Assembly (NCBI GenBank): GCA_027576995.1
Contig: JANBQC010000236.1
Span: 1 to 40,019, forward strand
DNA from: Dimargaris cristalligena
Lineage: Eukaryota; Kickxellomycota; Dimargaritomycetes; Dimargaritales; Dimargaritaceae
DNA length: 40,019 nt
Reading direction: 5' to 3'
Position 1 is the first letter of the stretch. Every line of letters starts with the position of its first letter. Positions 1 to 10,424 of the stretch are shown piece after piece. The notes beneath the pieces were generated by a model. It was not told the origin of the DNA. It worked only from the letters and a program-made list of their open reading frames with translations, and ran no database searches. The translations under genes were made by a program, and so were the position numbers.

Positions 1-1852
1 AACAGCAAGTCTATCATCACCTTTCCCTTTTATTATCTATCTTTTCAAATAAAGTTCAGTTTTCAAGGATTTGAGTTTAGTTCTTTACAGCCCCCACTAG
101 GACCCAATTAAATGGCAGCTTATTCTTACCCCCCACAGTTTACCCTAATAAATGCTATATACACTCACCCCCTTGTACTAACTAGTAAGTGTGCCCACTG
201 CACATCCCTTACATACACCTGCATTTTTCCTCTATTGGTTAGTACTGTGCCCCATCCTAATACTAGTAGCCTGCTTGGTCGAGTCTAAGCCCTGCCTACC
301 ATTAGAAGCCTATCCTTGGGACTCTTGATGGATTAAGAGTAGTAAACCCGGGCAACACCCAGTAAGGCCATATTAAATTACCACAGATCCCAAGATTATG
401 GCATTGCATATATATACTGAAATATCTGATATCTAGCATTCTCAATATAAATTCACCCAATCTATGAGTATAAGATTTCAATAACTGACTGTACCTTCTA
501 CTAGGAGTTAGAAGGGCCACTTGACCTCCTGGATGAACAGGTACCTGTAAGTGGGCAACAAACAGTTACTAGTTCTACAAACGCTAACAATGAGCCTGGG
601 GTATGGGATGGGGGTAATTCACACATATCATAGCATGCTCCTCGTGCTTTCAAAAGATACCAATTATATATATATATATTTGAAATTGCCCTCTTGGTAA
701 AATACTCTATGTTAAAACCGGGCCCTCTTCAGCCTAGTATTTGAGTACCAAATTCTGGAAAAGCAATATTATAAGCTAGAGAGGACTTACACAAGAAATC
801 ATATGTAGTTAAACTCGATCAGTCTATGGTGTTGGGATTCTATCTGGCTGCAAATCCGACCAATGTGGTCCAATCGCTCATTCAATCAGCTAAAACCAAA
901 CACTAATTACCTAGTTTTCCTTTCCAATTGACCAAGCCACATTTATATATATATATTTAATAAATACCAGCTTAGTAGCATTGTTCATCCCCTGCTTCCG
1001 TTTCCTGTACTCCAATCTCCAATGCCCTTCGCCTGTGCCTATGTATGGGTTTATACTCAACCATTATCACCAACAACCTATAGTCCAAAAAATAGTGATT
1101 CTATACTACCCCGACTCTAAATGGCCTCTGAATTGGCTACGAATGGTGTTGGTCGATACCTGAATTTTTGGCAAAATGGGGGATTGTGTATTATCCAACG
1201 AAAATACATTTAGCTGGGTAATAGTGAATTACTGAAAAACTATAATACCGGGGACATCCCTGTATTGAGGCAAAGATTATTTACTGCTCTTTATCCACAC
1301 GATTAAATAGCGTGAGCTCAATGGCATACCACGTACCAGCTAAAAATGAGGGCATGAATAGATTCCAAAAGTCGTTCAGCGGAGATTCCGCGAATGTGGT
1401 CTACGTGTTTCATGCCACATTGGCTAGAGGGCATCCCTCCACTAGAATATAGCTGATAAATCGGTAAGCTTGGATCAACTGTGCATTTGTTACAGCACAC
1501 ACATTGAAAACATTTCTTGGATGACCAAGCCACCGCCCCTTAATGTATTTTAAGAATAAATTGTCACCTGGCAATGTTCATCCGCGTAAAATCATAACGG
1601 ATACTGTTTCATTTGCTTTTTTAAAAATGGTTTGCTACCCAGTTTCCCCCCCTCCCTTCTACAAAAGACATTACTTAAACAATCTACTCTATTTAAGGTA
1701 GATACGGCCCCCTCTACAACATCCTTCTAGGAAATGTAAGTATCGTACAATATAGTTAAATCCGTATAACATATTCATAATAATAATATACACCCCCCCC
1801 ACCTTCCCCACAAAGGGGGAATACAATATGCGTAAATAAAAAAGAATGAACA
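1..1852. other. Non-coding flank beyond the 3' end of the ABC gene
   Basis: No supportable gene. The stretch is AT-rich, with short TA tracts near 665-680 and 942-956 and a C8 run at 1793-1800. The last is followed by a short C/G hairpin (TTCCCC...GGGGGA, about 1803-1819) just past the stop of the minus-strand ABC gene. Reading frames here are short, carry no recognisable motif and overlap each other on both strands. The part nearest 1852 is presumably the 3' UTR of the ABC gene; I see no clean AATAAA in the minus-strand sense. Confidence 0.6.
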
Positions 1853-4711
1853 TCATGCTGGAACCTGGTTATACATTTGGTACAAGATTCCGCTCGGGTC
1901 CTGAAGTAAATCGTCCGGCGATCCGTTTTGAACCAGCTGCCCTTGATCAAACACCAGAATTTGCTGACACTGGTCCAACAGGGCGATACTGTGGGTCACG
2001 ATCAGTACCGTGGCCCCATCCAGTTGCCGACGCAGGTTGGCCATGATATCGTGTACCTTGAGGGCGTCTAAATTAGCGGTGGGTTCGTCTAATAAGTACA
2101 GGTCGGCATTTCGGCCGAGGGCGCGGGCCAACGCTACGCGCTGTTTTTCGCCAGCACTGAGGGCATGTGTAGAGCGATTAAGGCTAATGAGGGGGTCTCC
2201 GTTGGGGGTATTGGATGATTGACCAACCCCTACTGCTAGTCCAGCTGCCTTGGCTGCGGCCCGGGTGGAGCCAGCGGAGCCCAAGTGACCTGAATTAACG
2301 GACCCGTAAGCGATATTCCATTTGACCGTGCCGGGGAAAAATTGGAGGCGTTGGGGCACCATGGCAATCCGGCGGCGGAGTTCCGTGGGGGGAAAGTGGC
2401 GTAAGTCTTCTTGACCACCCCACCGAATGGTGCCCCGGGTCGGGTCATAGAGGCGGTCAATTAAATGAAGTACGGTGGATTTACCACTGCCTGACCGCCC
2501 GGTGATGCCCACCCAAGTGCGGGGCTTGATACTAAACGAAACGTCGCGGAGGGCCAAAGAGGAAGAGGAGGAGTAGGAGGAGGGGGGGGAAGGAGAAGAT
2601 GACGATGATGATGATGATGTCTGCTTAGTATGGTCGGCGGTGGGGCGGGCCATCTTCATTGCCATCAGCATCGCCTCATTTGGACTCATGGAATGGCGAT
2701 GTAGGCTGGAAGGGTATTGAAAGGACACGTGATCAAAAGTTAGCCCACCCTGAAGTAGGGCATCCGTAATGAGTTCTTGGGTAATGGTGGTGGTGTTGGT
2801 AGTGGTTTTGGACGGATCAGGAAACATAAGGGAGTCGTCGTTATCTAATTCACTTAACCAAGCTAATTTAACCTGGAGGGTACGGCTTATATTTTTCCGG
2901 AGACTCAGCACTCGGTCCAGTTGATTTTGAAAGGGTTCGAACACCCCCAACAAGACCAGTAGACTGGACCAACGGACATGAGGATTCTGGTGTGCATAAT
3001 ATATACTAAACGCCAGCCAAGCAAACTGGCTAACTAGATTTAGGAGTAGGAGACCCCTGGAATTATGGCTAATATGTTCTAATCGTGATCGCGGTGACCT
3101 TGGCGATAAAAGAGGCCAGTTGGTGAGTGGTTGATGCCGGGGATGCAAATGTTGAGACTGGGCCAGGTGGTAAGATTCGGCGGAGAATGTTTTAATGGTA
3201 GGCAGGAGGGTTAGCCAGTTTTTTATATAGGTCGTTAAATCAGGCACTGCATAGCGTGCCTCCATGTTATTCCCATCGGGGGACGGGGACGCACCGGCCC
3301 TACCCGGCCGCAGGGTGCTTTGATTTCCGTCGATTTCGAGTAAGTCCCTCGTTACCAGTAGCAGAGATCCATAACCAAATAGAAATACTAAGGGATATGT
3401 ACCGAAACGACTGACTAGGAGCCGAAGTACCCAATATAATGAGAGGCAACATTGGAGGGGATTTAAGAGCAGATTGTGCAAGGCGTCTTCAATATTGGCC
3501 CGCCAATTATCTTGGTAAAATAGACTATCGAACCGGCTCGCTAACGCCGAACCCGGCCTAGTCTGTTGGTATTCCAACGATTGGTGTAAGCGAGTCTGGT
3601 AAAGCAGCATACCGAAATGGCGTTGAAGAATATTGTGGACTCGACGCCCCCACCGGCGCTTGGCAAAGAGTATGACATCACCTAATAGGGGGTATACTAC
3701 CTGAAGCAACAGGAGTTCGCCCCAATCAAAGAGAACCTCAGTGGGAGTGATAGCGGTGCCCCCCGGATCGGGCCGCTGGGTATCCGAGCGGTGGGCCAGA
3801 TCCAGTAGGAGTCGGTTTTTGGCGTATAAAACCCAGGTCCGAAGCCAGCTGAACAATAGCTCCAATACCAAATAGCCTATAAGGGACAAGTTGTTCCAAG
3901 GGAAGTGGCGGTACATAAGTTTTAGGTAGTGAAGGGGGGCCATCATGACTGTAGTGGGTATCGGAAGGGGCCGGACGATTCGATGATGACGGGGGGGTTG
4001 GAGAGAAAACTCAGTAAGCCGAAGCTCCGGTCTGGGACGATCCCGGTCTTTATTGGCCCACGCTTGAACCATACGTTTTATGGAGGGTGACAAGTTGGAA
4101 GTCATCCGAATCCAGGTATCCCCAACCCAAGTGGGCGCGGAAGATCGAGTCGTGATCATGGTGATTACTCGGGAATACCAATCATGAATATGGGCGTGTA
4201 ATAAAACCATGACCATAACCTGAACCATCCCTCCGTAAAGGTATACGGCAAACGGGGAATACGGCACCATTGGCAATAACCCAACCATCAGTCCAATTAT
4301 TAGATGCGGGTGCCCAATCCGAATCCATGAGAATTGGTGTTGGGGGACGCCCGGAGCCGCGGTGGAGTATGCATCAGTAGCAGTCTGCGCCCAATGGGAC
4401 GAAGAAAGGTCAGAGGAGACCGAAGACTGTTGTGGGTCGGGCAACAGCCAATAGTCCCACATCCAAAACCAAATGCGAGGAAGCGTACACAGCAGCATCC
4501 AACCTAGCTTTGCTGATTCATAATTCGCGACGGTTGATGTATTCAATGAGTCGGGAAGACCGAGGTCGTGGGATAATAGTGTGGTGATCAAATACTGGAT
4601 TTCGGCTAGCCCTAAAGCTAATAACGCCGTGCTTCGGTAGCTTGCTGTATGGGAGGAATGAGCATTGTCTAGAGGCAATATCAATAATGGAATCAGTAAG
4701 CACGTTGCCAT
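1853..4711 (-). CDS. Divergent ABC half-transporter (Atm1/ABCB-like nucleotide-binding domain)
   Basis: A single-exon frame of 952 residues. The N-terminal two thirds carry many hydrophobic segments (roughly residues 1-18, 28-46, 66-90, 133-172, 270-292, 330-347, 412-450, 548-570 and 578-600), as expected of an ABC exporter membrane domain, but that part is poorly conserved to my eye. The C-terminal nucleotide-binding domain is complete: an aromatic A-loop in FQYP, Walker A GRSGSGKST at 738-746, Q-loop glutamine 787 in VPQR, signature LSAGEKQR at 851-858, Walker B/D-loop LLDEPTANLD with catalytic Glu876, and the H-loop histidine 907 in VTHS. The GEKQRVALARAL string and the NIAYG motif resemble Atm1/ABCB6-8 half-transporters, which work as dimers. 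Oddities are a Ser-rich insert at about 698-720 inside the first beta strands of the domain, and Ala for the usual first Gly of LSGG. The start is the first ATG of the open frame (context AAAATGG). No targeting peptide is obvious, so location (mitochondrial, vacuolar or other) and substrate are unknown. Confidence 0.85.
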   Translation of the reverse strand: MATCLLIPLLILPLDNAHSSHTASYRSTALLALGLAEIQYLITTLLSHDLGLPDSLNTSTVANYESAKLGWMLLCTLPRIWFWMWDYWLLPDPQQSSVSSDLSSSHWAQTATDAYSTAAPGVPQHQFSWIRIGHPHLIIGLMVGLLPMVPYSPFAVYLYGGMVQVMVMVLLHAHIHDWYSRVITMITTRSSAPTWVGDTWIRMTSNLSPSIKRMVQAWANKDRDRPRPELRLTEFSLQPPRHHRIVRPLPIPTTVMMAPLHYLKLMYRHFPWNNLSLIGYLVLELLFSWLRTWVLYAKNRLLLDLAHRSDTQRPDPGGTAITPTEVLFDWGELLLLQVVYPLLGDVILFAKRRWGRRVHNILQRHFGMLLYQTRLHQSLEYQQTRPGSALASRFDSLFYQDNWRANIEDALHNLLLNPLQCCLSLYWVLRLLVSRFGTYPLVFLFGYGSLLLVTRDLLEIDGNQSTLRPGRAGASPSPDGNNMEARYAVPDLTTYIKNWLTLLPTIKTFSAESYHLAQSQHLHPRHQPLTNWPLLSPRSPRSRLEHISHNSRGLLLLNLVSQFAWLAFSIYYAHQNPHVRWSSLLVLLGVFEPFQNQLDRVLSLRKNISRTLQVKLAWLSELDNDDSLMFPDPSKTTTNTTTITQELITDALLQGGLTFDHVSFQYPSSLHRHSMSPNEAMLMAMKMARPTADHTKQTSSSSSSSSPSPPSSYSSSSSLALRDVSFSIKPRTWVGITGRSGSGKSTVLHLIDRLYDPTRGTIRWGGQEDLRHFPPTELRRRIAMVPQRLQFFPGTVKWNIAYGSVNSGHLGSAGSTRAAAKAAGLAVGVGQSSNTPNGDPLISLNRSTHALSAGEKQRVALARALGRNADLYLLDEPTANLDALKVHDIMANLRRQLDGATVLIVTHSIALLDQCQQILVFDQGQLVQNGSPDDLLQDPSGILYQMYNQVPA

Positions 4712-5407
4712 TTTGGAGTTGCAAGTGGAATGGTGAGTAAGAGTTAATGTGCTGGTCTAGGTTGGTATACATATTTCCAATTGGCGAATTAACCCTGCCG
4801 TCTAGGATATTTTTGGTCTAGCTATGGAAATCAAAGTGACCCTGTTATCAGGTGTCACTCTAATGCATACCAATAAAGTGTCGATTTGAATCACAGCATT
4901 TTCGATGTGAGGATAACGGATCTGGGTGATGGATAGATGTCCGGGAAACAGTTAGGCGGGGAGAAGGGCTCGTTGCGACTGCGAAGGTGTGGTAAATAGG
5001 CAACAGCCATTCGACTGCCTCAAAGATATAGTAAGGCACAACGGACATGGTGCGCTTAGATTGGCCAGTTTAAATAGTAAGGGGATCGAATTAGATTGAT
5101 AGAAAAAAAGGAAGGTGATTGAGTGGTACAGGTACTTCGAATATTTCGATATGTGAATAGTGTAACCAAATGGGCAAGTATCCATAAAATCGAGTGATTG
5201 AAGATGCGGATGGGTTTTTATATTCCCCCTGATCCGCTTATACTACTATGTTTGAACTTGATATCGACTGGAGGGGACCAAGTTAGCGAAGGTAAGAAAG
5301 GCAACCGATCTCTAAGAGTTCCACCCTCCCCTCGCCTCCATTTGGGGACTGATAATCATATTTCGTGGTTAAAAATGGTGAATGGTAACCACCATTGGGC
5401 CGCAATA
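4712..5407. other. Intergenic, probable promoter side of the ABC gene
   Basis: No gene seen. This is the 5' flank of the minus-strand ABC gene. In the ABC sense strand, the nearest upstream ATG lies about 57 bases before the chosen start. Short frames here are unrelated to known proteins and lie on both strands. Confidence 0.5.
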
Positions 5408-5825
5408 AGCAAATGAGTGATGGTCTTTCCAATTCCAAGACCTGGGCCACTTTACTCTTAATGCTTCACCATTGTATAGTATCAGTTGGCTTCGGACTGG
5501 TATATGGCCAAGCGGATAGGTGAAGCTGACGGGCTTCCAAGTGCTTCGCCCTTTCCCTAAGATGCGATTATTATTATTTTTAGGGTGGGTCATGGCCATT
5601 TTACGAAGATGATTTGTTCAGCAAGTGAGTGATGGCATTTCCGATTCTCGTGCTCTGGCTATTTTAATATTATTATGCTTCATCATTGTAGTTTTCTTTA
5701 AGCTTCGGGCTGGCTGGCTAAAGCGATGGGGTGAAACAGACGATGGTCTTCCAATTGAATTGCTCCGCCCGTTCCTTTTGGTTCGGGGCTTGGGTGGGCT
5801 AAGGCCAATTTGAAAGGATAATGGG
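5408..5825. repeat. Diverged tandem duplication, two units of about 212 bp
   Basis: Unit 1 (about 5408-5619) and unit 2 (5620-5825) align in order over most of their length. Both begin AGCAA(A/G)TGAGTGATGG. They then share, in order, TTTCC(A/G)ATTC, ATGCTTCA(C/T)CATTGTA, GCTTCGG(A/G)CTGG, AAGCGATGGG-like and GGTCTTCCAA-like blocks, and near the end GGGTGGG(T/C)...GGCCA. The first 120 bases look about 70% identical by eye, with small indels later. The units do not share an open frame that survives in both, so this reads as a non-coding segment that was duplicated and drifted. Nothing marks it as a known transposon: no terminal inverted repeats or target duplication were seen. Confidence 0.65.
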
Positions 5826-7416
5826 TGCCATGGGGCGGGCTGTAGAGGGATGGTATGAAGGTGTTAACTTGCTTCAGACAAAAGGGCGGGGAGCCGGATT
5901 TTTTTAGGTCACTAGCATTATTATTTGTTTAATCTATTATTAGTGGCAAATGGTAGGCCTATGACCGATGGTACAATTGGGAAGACTTAGGAAATAGTAA
6001 GTCTTAGCCGAATGTTAAAGGAGCAAAGGTGGAAGGGGTGGCAGTACTGACCCCTCAGTAGCTCATTATATGTTCAGGCCAGCTGGGCGCTTCAATCTTC
6101 ACGGATAAGTGCGTATACGCCGAATAAAGCAGCCGGGATATGATGCCGTGAACACCTACCTATCTATACATCGGCGCATCCCATCGACATGCCGCTTACA
6201 CTCGAAGCAGGGAGAATATTCGGACCGGGTCTGTAGATAACCGGATTTATAATTGCGCAAAGTGGGTTGAGGCGGTCCTGCACCCTTCATTTAACCTGCC
6301 TCGTGTGGGGCACAAAGCCGCCGCCCCCCCCCCCATGCACGCCCGCATCGGCGGGTGGAGAAATCAACCCACACGACTGGGGTGTGCGATGGTGAGATAC
6401 ATTTTCGCCCTTTGAACCGGATAATCTCGTTTTACTTACGTACACCGATGGATGCTTCGCCCGGCCATGGTCGTTGCTATTCACACCACCTGTGCCCTTC
6501 CCGCTGGCGTAAATGTTTCGGTGTAACCATGGCCCTACTACTTCTTGGGGCCTTCACGTTTTCCCGTGTAGCAACCGTTTAAAAGTGGCCGCTTCGTCCG
6601 AGTGGAGTAGAATAGAGTAGAGTAAGTATAGTCTATGGCACGGTCAGGGCGTTTTCTCTCCTCCTCTTCAGCGAACAAGTCCCCCCCCCCATTCAAGCTG
6701 TACCCCGCATTCCAACCTACTCACGCGTAGTCACCCCTTGACTTCAGTGGCTTGACCTTCCCTGATTGTATGCTATTGAATGCTTCTCGCTAGTTACCCG
6801 TTCTTTCCCCCATTTCTCTTTCGTCGGGCCACTCGAGCAACACAATTGGGTAAGTCTAGGTGCCAGGCCTGGGTTTTTTTACGGGGTTCGCACTATGGGC
6901 ATTGCCCCGGCGGGGGTGATCTTTTTGACCATTTCCCTAAATGCGGTTGGCCTGTTGCGAGCCCCCATATACTTCGTACTATAGTCAATTCGGGAAGTAA
7001 CAATACTTCTTCGGCTGCCTGTATTTCTTCGCAGGTGTTATCTATTTGGTATATGCCAGGAGGGAAGTGGTTACCGTATCCTAAGCGGGGGTCTGTCAAG
7101 GGCTCGGGGACTTTACTACTCCCTCTAACACCACAGTGGTGTTGAAGATGTATATGGAATCTAGCCTTGGGACCTGGAATAGTTTTGTTGGCTTTGAAAA
7201 CTACCTGTTATTGGCCCGCTGGGCAATTCCTCTTGGTTTGGCAGCAACTATAGCCGAGCGATAATTCCTCCGATTGGATGTCCACAGCCATGGATGGGGC
7301 GATGACTGGATATGGTCGGCATATCTGACGGAGTTTCATTGTATTGTTTCATTTCATTTGGTTTGGTTTGATTTGAACTGACTTGATTTGGCTCGCGTGG
7401 GTCCCTGGACTTTAGC
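5826..7416. other. Intergenic DNA between the tandem duplication and the HAP5 leader
   Basis: No supportable gene. It contains C-runs at 6324-6334 (11 C) and 6681-6690 (10 C), a perfect short inverted repeat (AACACCAC-A-GTGGTGTT, 7127-7143) and a possible plus-strand splice donor (TTGG|GTAAGTCTAGG near 6848). Frames of up to 121 residues occur, but they overlap in several frames and have no family features. Confidence 0.5.
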
Positions 7417-8151
7417 ATGTTTACTGCTTATTTCCTCCCTCCAAGGCGCTTGTTACCCCGCTCAATTCTTCAGCTGGGCGTGGTGGGCCTTTTATACGGT
7501 GGGTTGACCACCTCCGTCTTAGCTGTTGTTAAAGACGACTCTTAAGCTCCAGGAGCGTTGTTGGGGGTCTCGGCTGATTCCTTTGGACAAGTGAAGGAAG
7601 ACAGGGTGCGACAGCCCCAGCGATTCGCAAGTGAAGTAGCCACCTGGCTCCGTTGTAGGCGCAGACCCCTCGCTGGTTTCCCACCCGCCCTCCCTCTCAC
7701 TATCCTTTTCGGGTTCGCTTTTTTTTTTTGGCGGAGCACCCTGCCTTTTGGTTTACCCACCACTCTCCCCTTTCACCACTGGAATTATTTTGGGATTGCT
7801 CTTTCTTTCGATACCCACCCACCACTCCTTTGCCTATACCTGAATCCTATTATTAAACAACAACCCTCCCGCTTACGTATTTGACATACTTACTACCTCC
7901 CCTCTCCCTACCTCAGCTCGTCGTATCTAACCCTAACAACCGGCATTCTCCGTTGAGAATCACTCTCCGTTGCTTCGTTATCCCCACCAACCTTTCGTCC
8001 TGCGGTTTCAAGTGCGCCGGCCCCTCCATCTCTACTTCGTCACGAGAACCCCCAACTACACTTTCCCCTATTTCCTTGGGTTATCCTATTTCTAATCAGG
8101 CTCCTCCCCGCCCCTATCCCTTACCCGCCCTCTTAGTTGCTCTTAGCCACC
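7417..8151 (+). promoter_or_regulatory. ATG-free pyrimidine-rich promoter and leader of HAP5
   Basis: Between the ATG at 7417 and the HAP5 start at 8152 there is no ATG in any frame for 732 bases. The plus strand is rich in C and T, and a TTTTATAC element sits at 7490-7497. The start itself lies in an ideal context, GCCACCATGG. Loss of upstream ATGs together with a CT-rich leader is what a scanned 5' UTR looks like, so transcription probably starts not far after 7500, giving a leader of several hundred bases. A 5' UTR intron cannot be excluded (for example an acceptor CTACCTCAG ending at 7916). Confidence 0.5.
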
Positions 8152-9663
8152 ATGGTCGACCTTCCTGAAGGGAGTTTGGCCAAAGTGCTTAGCCAAATGG
8201 TACAGGAGTCGGCCGCCAGCCGCGCCGCCGCGTCGCGGGCTCCCAGTGTTGACCAATCCACTGCTTCGCCTGAATTCCTCCGTAATTTGAATCTGGCCGC
8301 CTACACCGAACGAAACTTAGGTCAAATCATGGAGGTCCCCGACGACGACACCATGACCCCCCGCCAAAGAGCCATTCTTCAGGAGTACTGGGATCACCAT
8401 GTCCAGGGGCTGAACAAAGGTCAGCCCGACTTCAAGACCCACACCCTACCGCTGGCCCGGATTAAAAAGGTCATGAAGACTGACGAAAACGTCAAAATGA
8501 TCAGCGCCGAAGCCACCCTCCTCTTCTCCCGAGCCTGCGAGATCTTCATTACCGAACTCACCTACCGGTCATGGTTTTGCGCCGAAGACAATAAGCGACG
8601 GACCCTACAGCGGAACGACACGTCACTCGCTGTCTCCAAATTCGACATGTACGACTTTTTGATTGATATCGTGCCCCGGGAGGACCTCACGAAAAACTTC
8701 AAGAAGCACCGGGAAGACCCCCATGCCCCCCGGTCGTCTCCTCCCGAAACCACCTCCACCGCTCTGTCAGCGGACCCCGGGACTACCACTACCCCTGGGA
8801 TGGATGTTGGGACCGAGGCCTCCGCCACCACCGCTGCAGCCACCGCCACCCCGGCCGTCGTTGAAAACACCTTCGCTGCCGACCCTGTCGCTTCATACCA
8901 GGCCTACTATCCCCCGAATATGGGCGCATTCACACCGCGTAACGACACCGCCCTCCCCGTTCCGTCCGCGGCCGCTGTCGAGCCGACATCAGCTTCATCA
9001 GCGTCCTTTTATTCTGCTTTTCCTGGTAATTTTGATTGGTCCTTCGCCGCCCTCAACGCGCCCCCCGGGACTAGTGCCGTGGCCGCCGACCCTCGGTTAG
9101 TCAATGCCGCCGCCTTGCGGTTCGACAAAGACCTATTAGGGGGCGATGCTAATGCCAGCGCCACTGAGGACCATCACCACCACCACCACCATCACCATCA
9201 CACTAAAGCCGACTCGACTTCCACCACCCCCCTATTAGATACCCCTTTCGTATCGGCTGCCGATGTTCATGTGACTTTTCCCGCCAACTCTAATCAGTCC
9301 CTCAGTCCCGGCCAATCCCGCACTGGTGCGGCGGCAGCTGACTCCGCCGGTTCGTCATCGGCGGCGTCATCCCTGTTCTCCGCCCTGAATTTTGGTCACG
9401 GGGCGTTCTCCCCTAATACCACCAATTTTGACGGGGTTTTCCTGAGCCCCTCGGCGGGCGCCTTCGAATCGCTAAACCAGACCATCGCGACCAATTTACA
9501 ATCCAGCTCCACCAACCGCAGCCGTGCTGCTACTCAAACCGGCCTTTTCATAACCAAAAAGGCAATGTCCGACGTGCCCCACTTACTATCCCCGTCTACA
9601 GCGACCGCCTCCGCTTCATCGCCGTCGCGGGCACCAATCTCGAAAAAACTACGAAAGACCTAG
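8152..9663 (+). CDS. HAP5: CCAAT-binding factor subunit HAP5 (NF-YC)
   Basis: A single exon of 503 residues. Residues about 99-178 form the histone-fold domain of the HAP5/NF-YC family. Hallmark strings are [39 protein letters not shown] and [10 protein letters not shown]. With an NF-YB (HAP3) partner this fold makes the H2A/H2B-like dimer that then recruits NF-YA (HAP2) to bind CCAAT in the nucleus. The preceding segment ([13 protein letters not shown]...DFKTH, about 80-97) corresponds to the conserved lead-in helix of fungal HAP5 proteins. The long C-terminal half (about 180-503) is disordered and rich in Ala, Ser, Thr and Pro. It contains ten consecutive histidines at 341-350, coded by mixed CAT/CAC, and ends with a basic KKLRK that may aid nuclear import. 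At 503 residues it is longer than yeast HAP5 because of this tail. The start is the ATG in a near-perfect Kozak context, the first ATG after a long ATG-free leader. HAP5 in other fungi controls respiratory and iron-related genes. Confidence 0.95.
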   Translation: MVDLPEGSLAKVLSQMVQESAASRAAASRAPSVDQSTASPEFLRNLNLAAYTERNLGQIMEVPDDDTMTPRQRAILQEYWDHHVQGLNKGQPDFKTHTLPLARIKKVMKTDENVKMISAEATLLFSRACEIFITELTYRSWFCAEDNKRRTLQRNDTSLAVSKFDMYDFLIDIVPREDLTKNFKKHREDPHAPRSSPPETTSTALSADPGTTTTPGMDVGTEASATTAAATATPAVVENTFAADPVASYQAYYPPNMGAFTPRNDTALPVPSAAAVEPTSASSASFYSAFPGNFDWSFAALNAPPGTSAVAADPRLVNAAALRFDKDLLGGDANASATEDHHHHHHHHHHTKADSTSTTPLLDTPFVSAADVHVTFPANSNQSLSPGQSRTGAAAADSAGSSSAASSLFSALNFGHGAFSPNTTNFDGVFLSPSAGAFESLNQTIATNLQSSSTNRSRAATQTGLFITKKAMSDVPHLLSPSTATASASSPSRAPISKKLRKT

Positions 9664-10424
9664 ATGTTAATAACCAACCAACCGAGTATATATAGTGCTA
9701 AGTAATTATGTCTTGCCTTTTCCACTCCTTCCATATTCTATTTTCATTATCATTTTCACACACACACACACTCTCTCTCTCCTTCACTCTCTACGTTTTA
9801 GTTATCTCTGGAATAGGCTGACTAGATCTGTTGGTAGCCTGGCGTGATTTGGGACTTGGCTTATTTTCCTCGTCTTTCGTACCTTACACTTGGCCCCTCC
9901 CACTCTCCACAAGTGTATCCCATCCCCCTCTCCACCCGTATAGTACTTTGTCTTTCATCGTCCCCTTTTCGTTCCATTTGCACTTTCCCCTACTTTCATT
10001 TGAATAATAGTTTGTTTAAATAATACATCTTATATACGAATATGGGAGTCGTAAAAGCCGGATTCTTCTTGCAATGTGTTCCCTTCCTGATGCTGGCGTC
10101 GGTTGTTCAAATACGACTGTTTGGTCATTTGCATACCACTTCAAAAAGAAACTTAGATACTATGATGGGCTATTAAGAAGTGCAAGCTGGAACAAAGGCT
10201 TCCAATAAAATGCCATACATTGGACTATGTTAATATGTGGGGGAGGGGGTATATTAAGTCGTAGCGTAAGGACAGGTTTAACTTGAAAAACCCGCCACAC
10301 TACTATCCACTTCGCTAATTTCCCCTTTCTAAAATCCCCGAATCGCGCCTAATAACCGGTGAGTGGATTGCGCAGTCATCTCCGTTCCCAATCCAACGAA
10401 CGAGCGATCCCTCTCCTCCCCAAC
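9664..10424 (+). other. HAP5 3' UTR and PET112 promoter region
   Basis: A CA/CT microsatellite lies at about 9757-9782, within the likely HAP5 3' UTR. CCAAT at 10202-10206 and inverted ATTGG at 10219-10223 lie about 200 bases before the PET112 start, and the former overlaps an AATAAA that could instead be the HAP5 poly(A) signal. A third CCAAT lies at 10388-10392. From 10356 the PET112 frame is open but has no ATG until 10425. Confidence 0.5.
10202..10223. promoter_or_regulatory. Two opposed CCAAT pentamers upstream of PET112
   Basis: CCAAT at 10202-10206 and ATTGG at 10219-10223, about 13 bases apart and 200 bases before the start codon. This is a typical distance for sites bound by the HAP complex whose subunit is encoded next door. 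Each pentamer is expected about once per 500 bases on two strands, so the pair is suggestive only, and the first overlaps a possible poly(A) signal AATAAA. Confidence 0.3.

Noticed and set aside
8663..9100. Proline-rich frame overlapping HAP5
   Set aside because: It is a shadow of the Ser/Thr/Pro-rich HAP5 tail in another frame. The same applies to 34834-35343 within the C2H2 tail.
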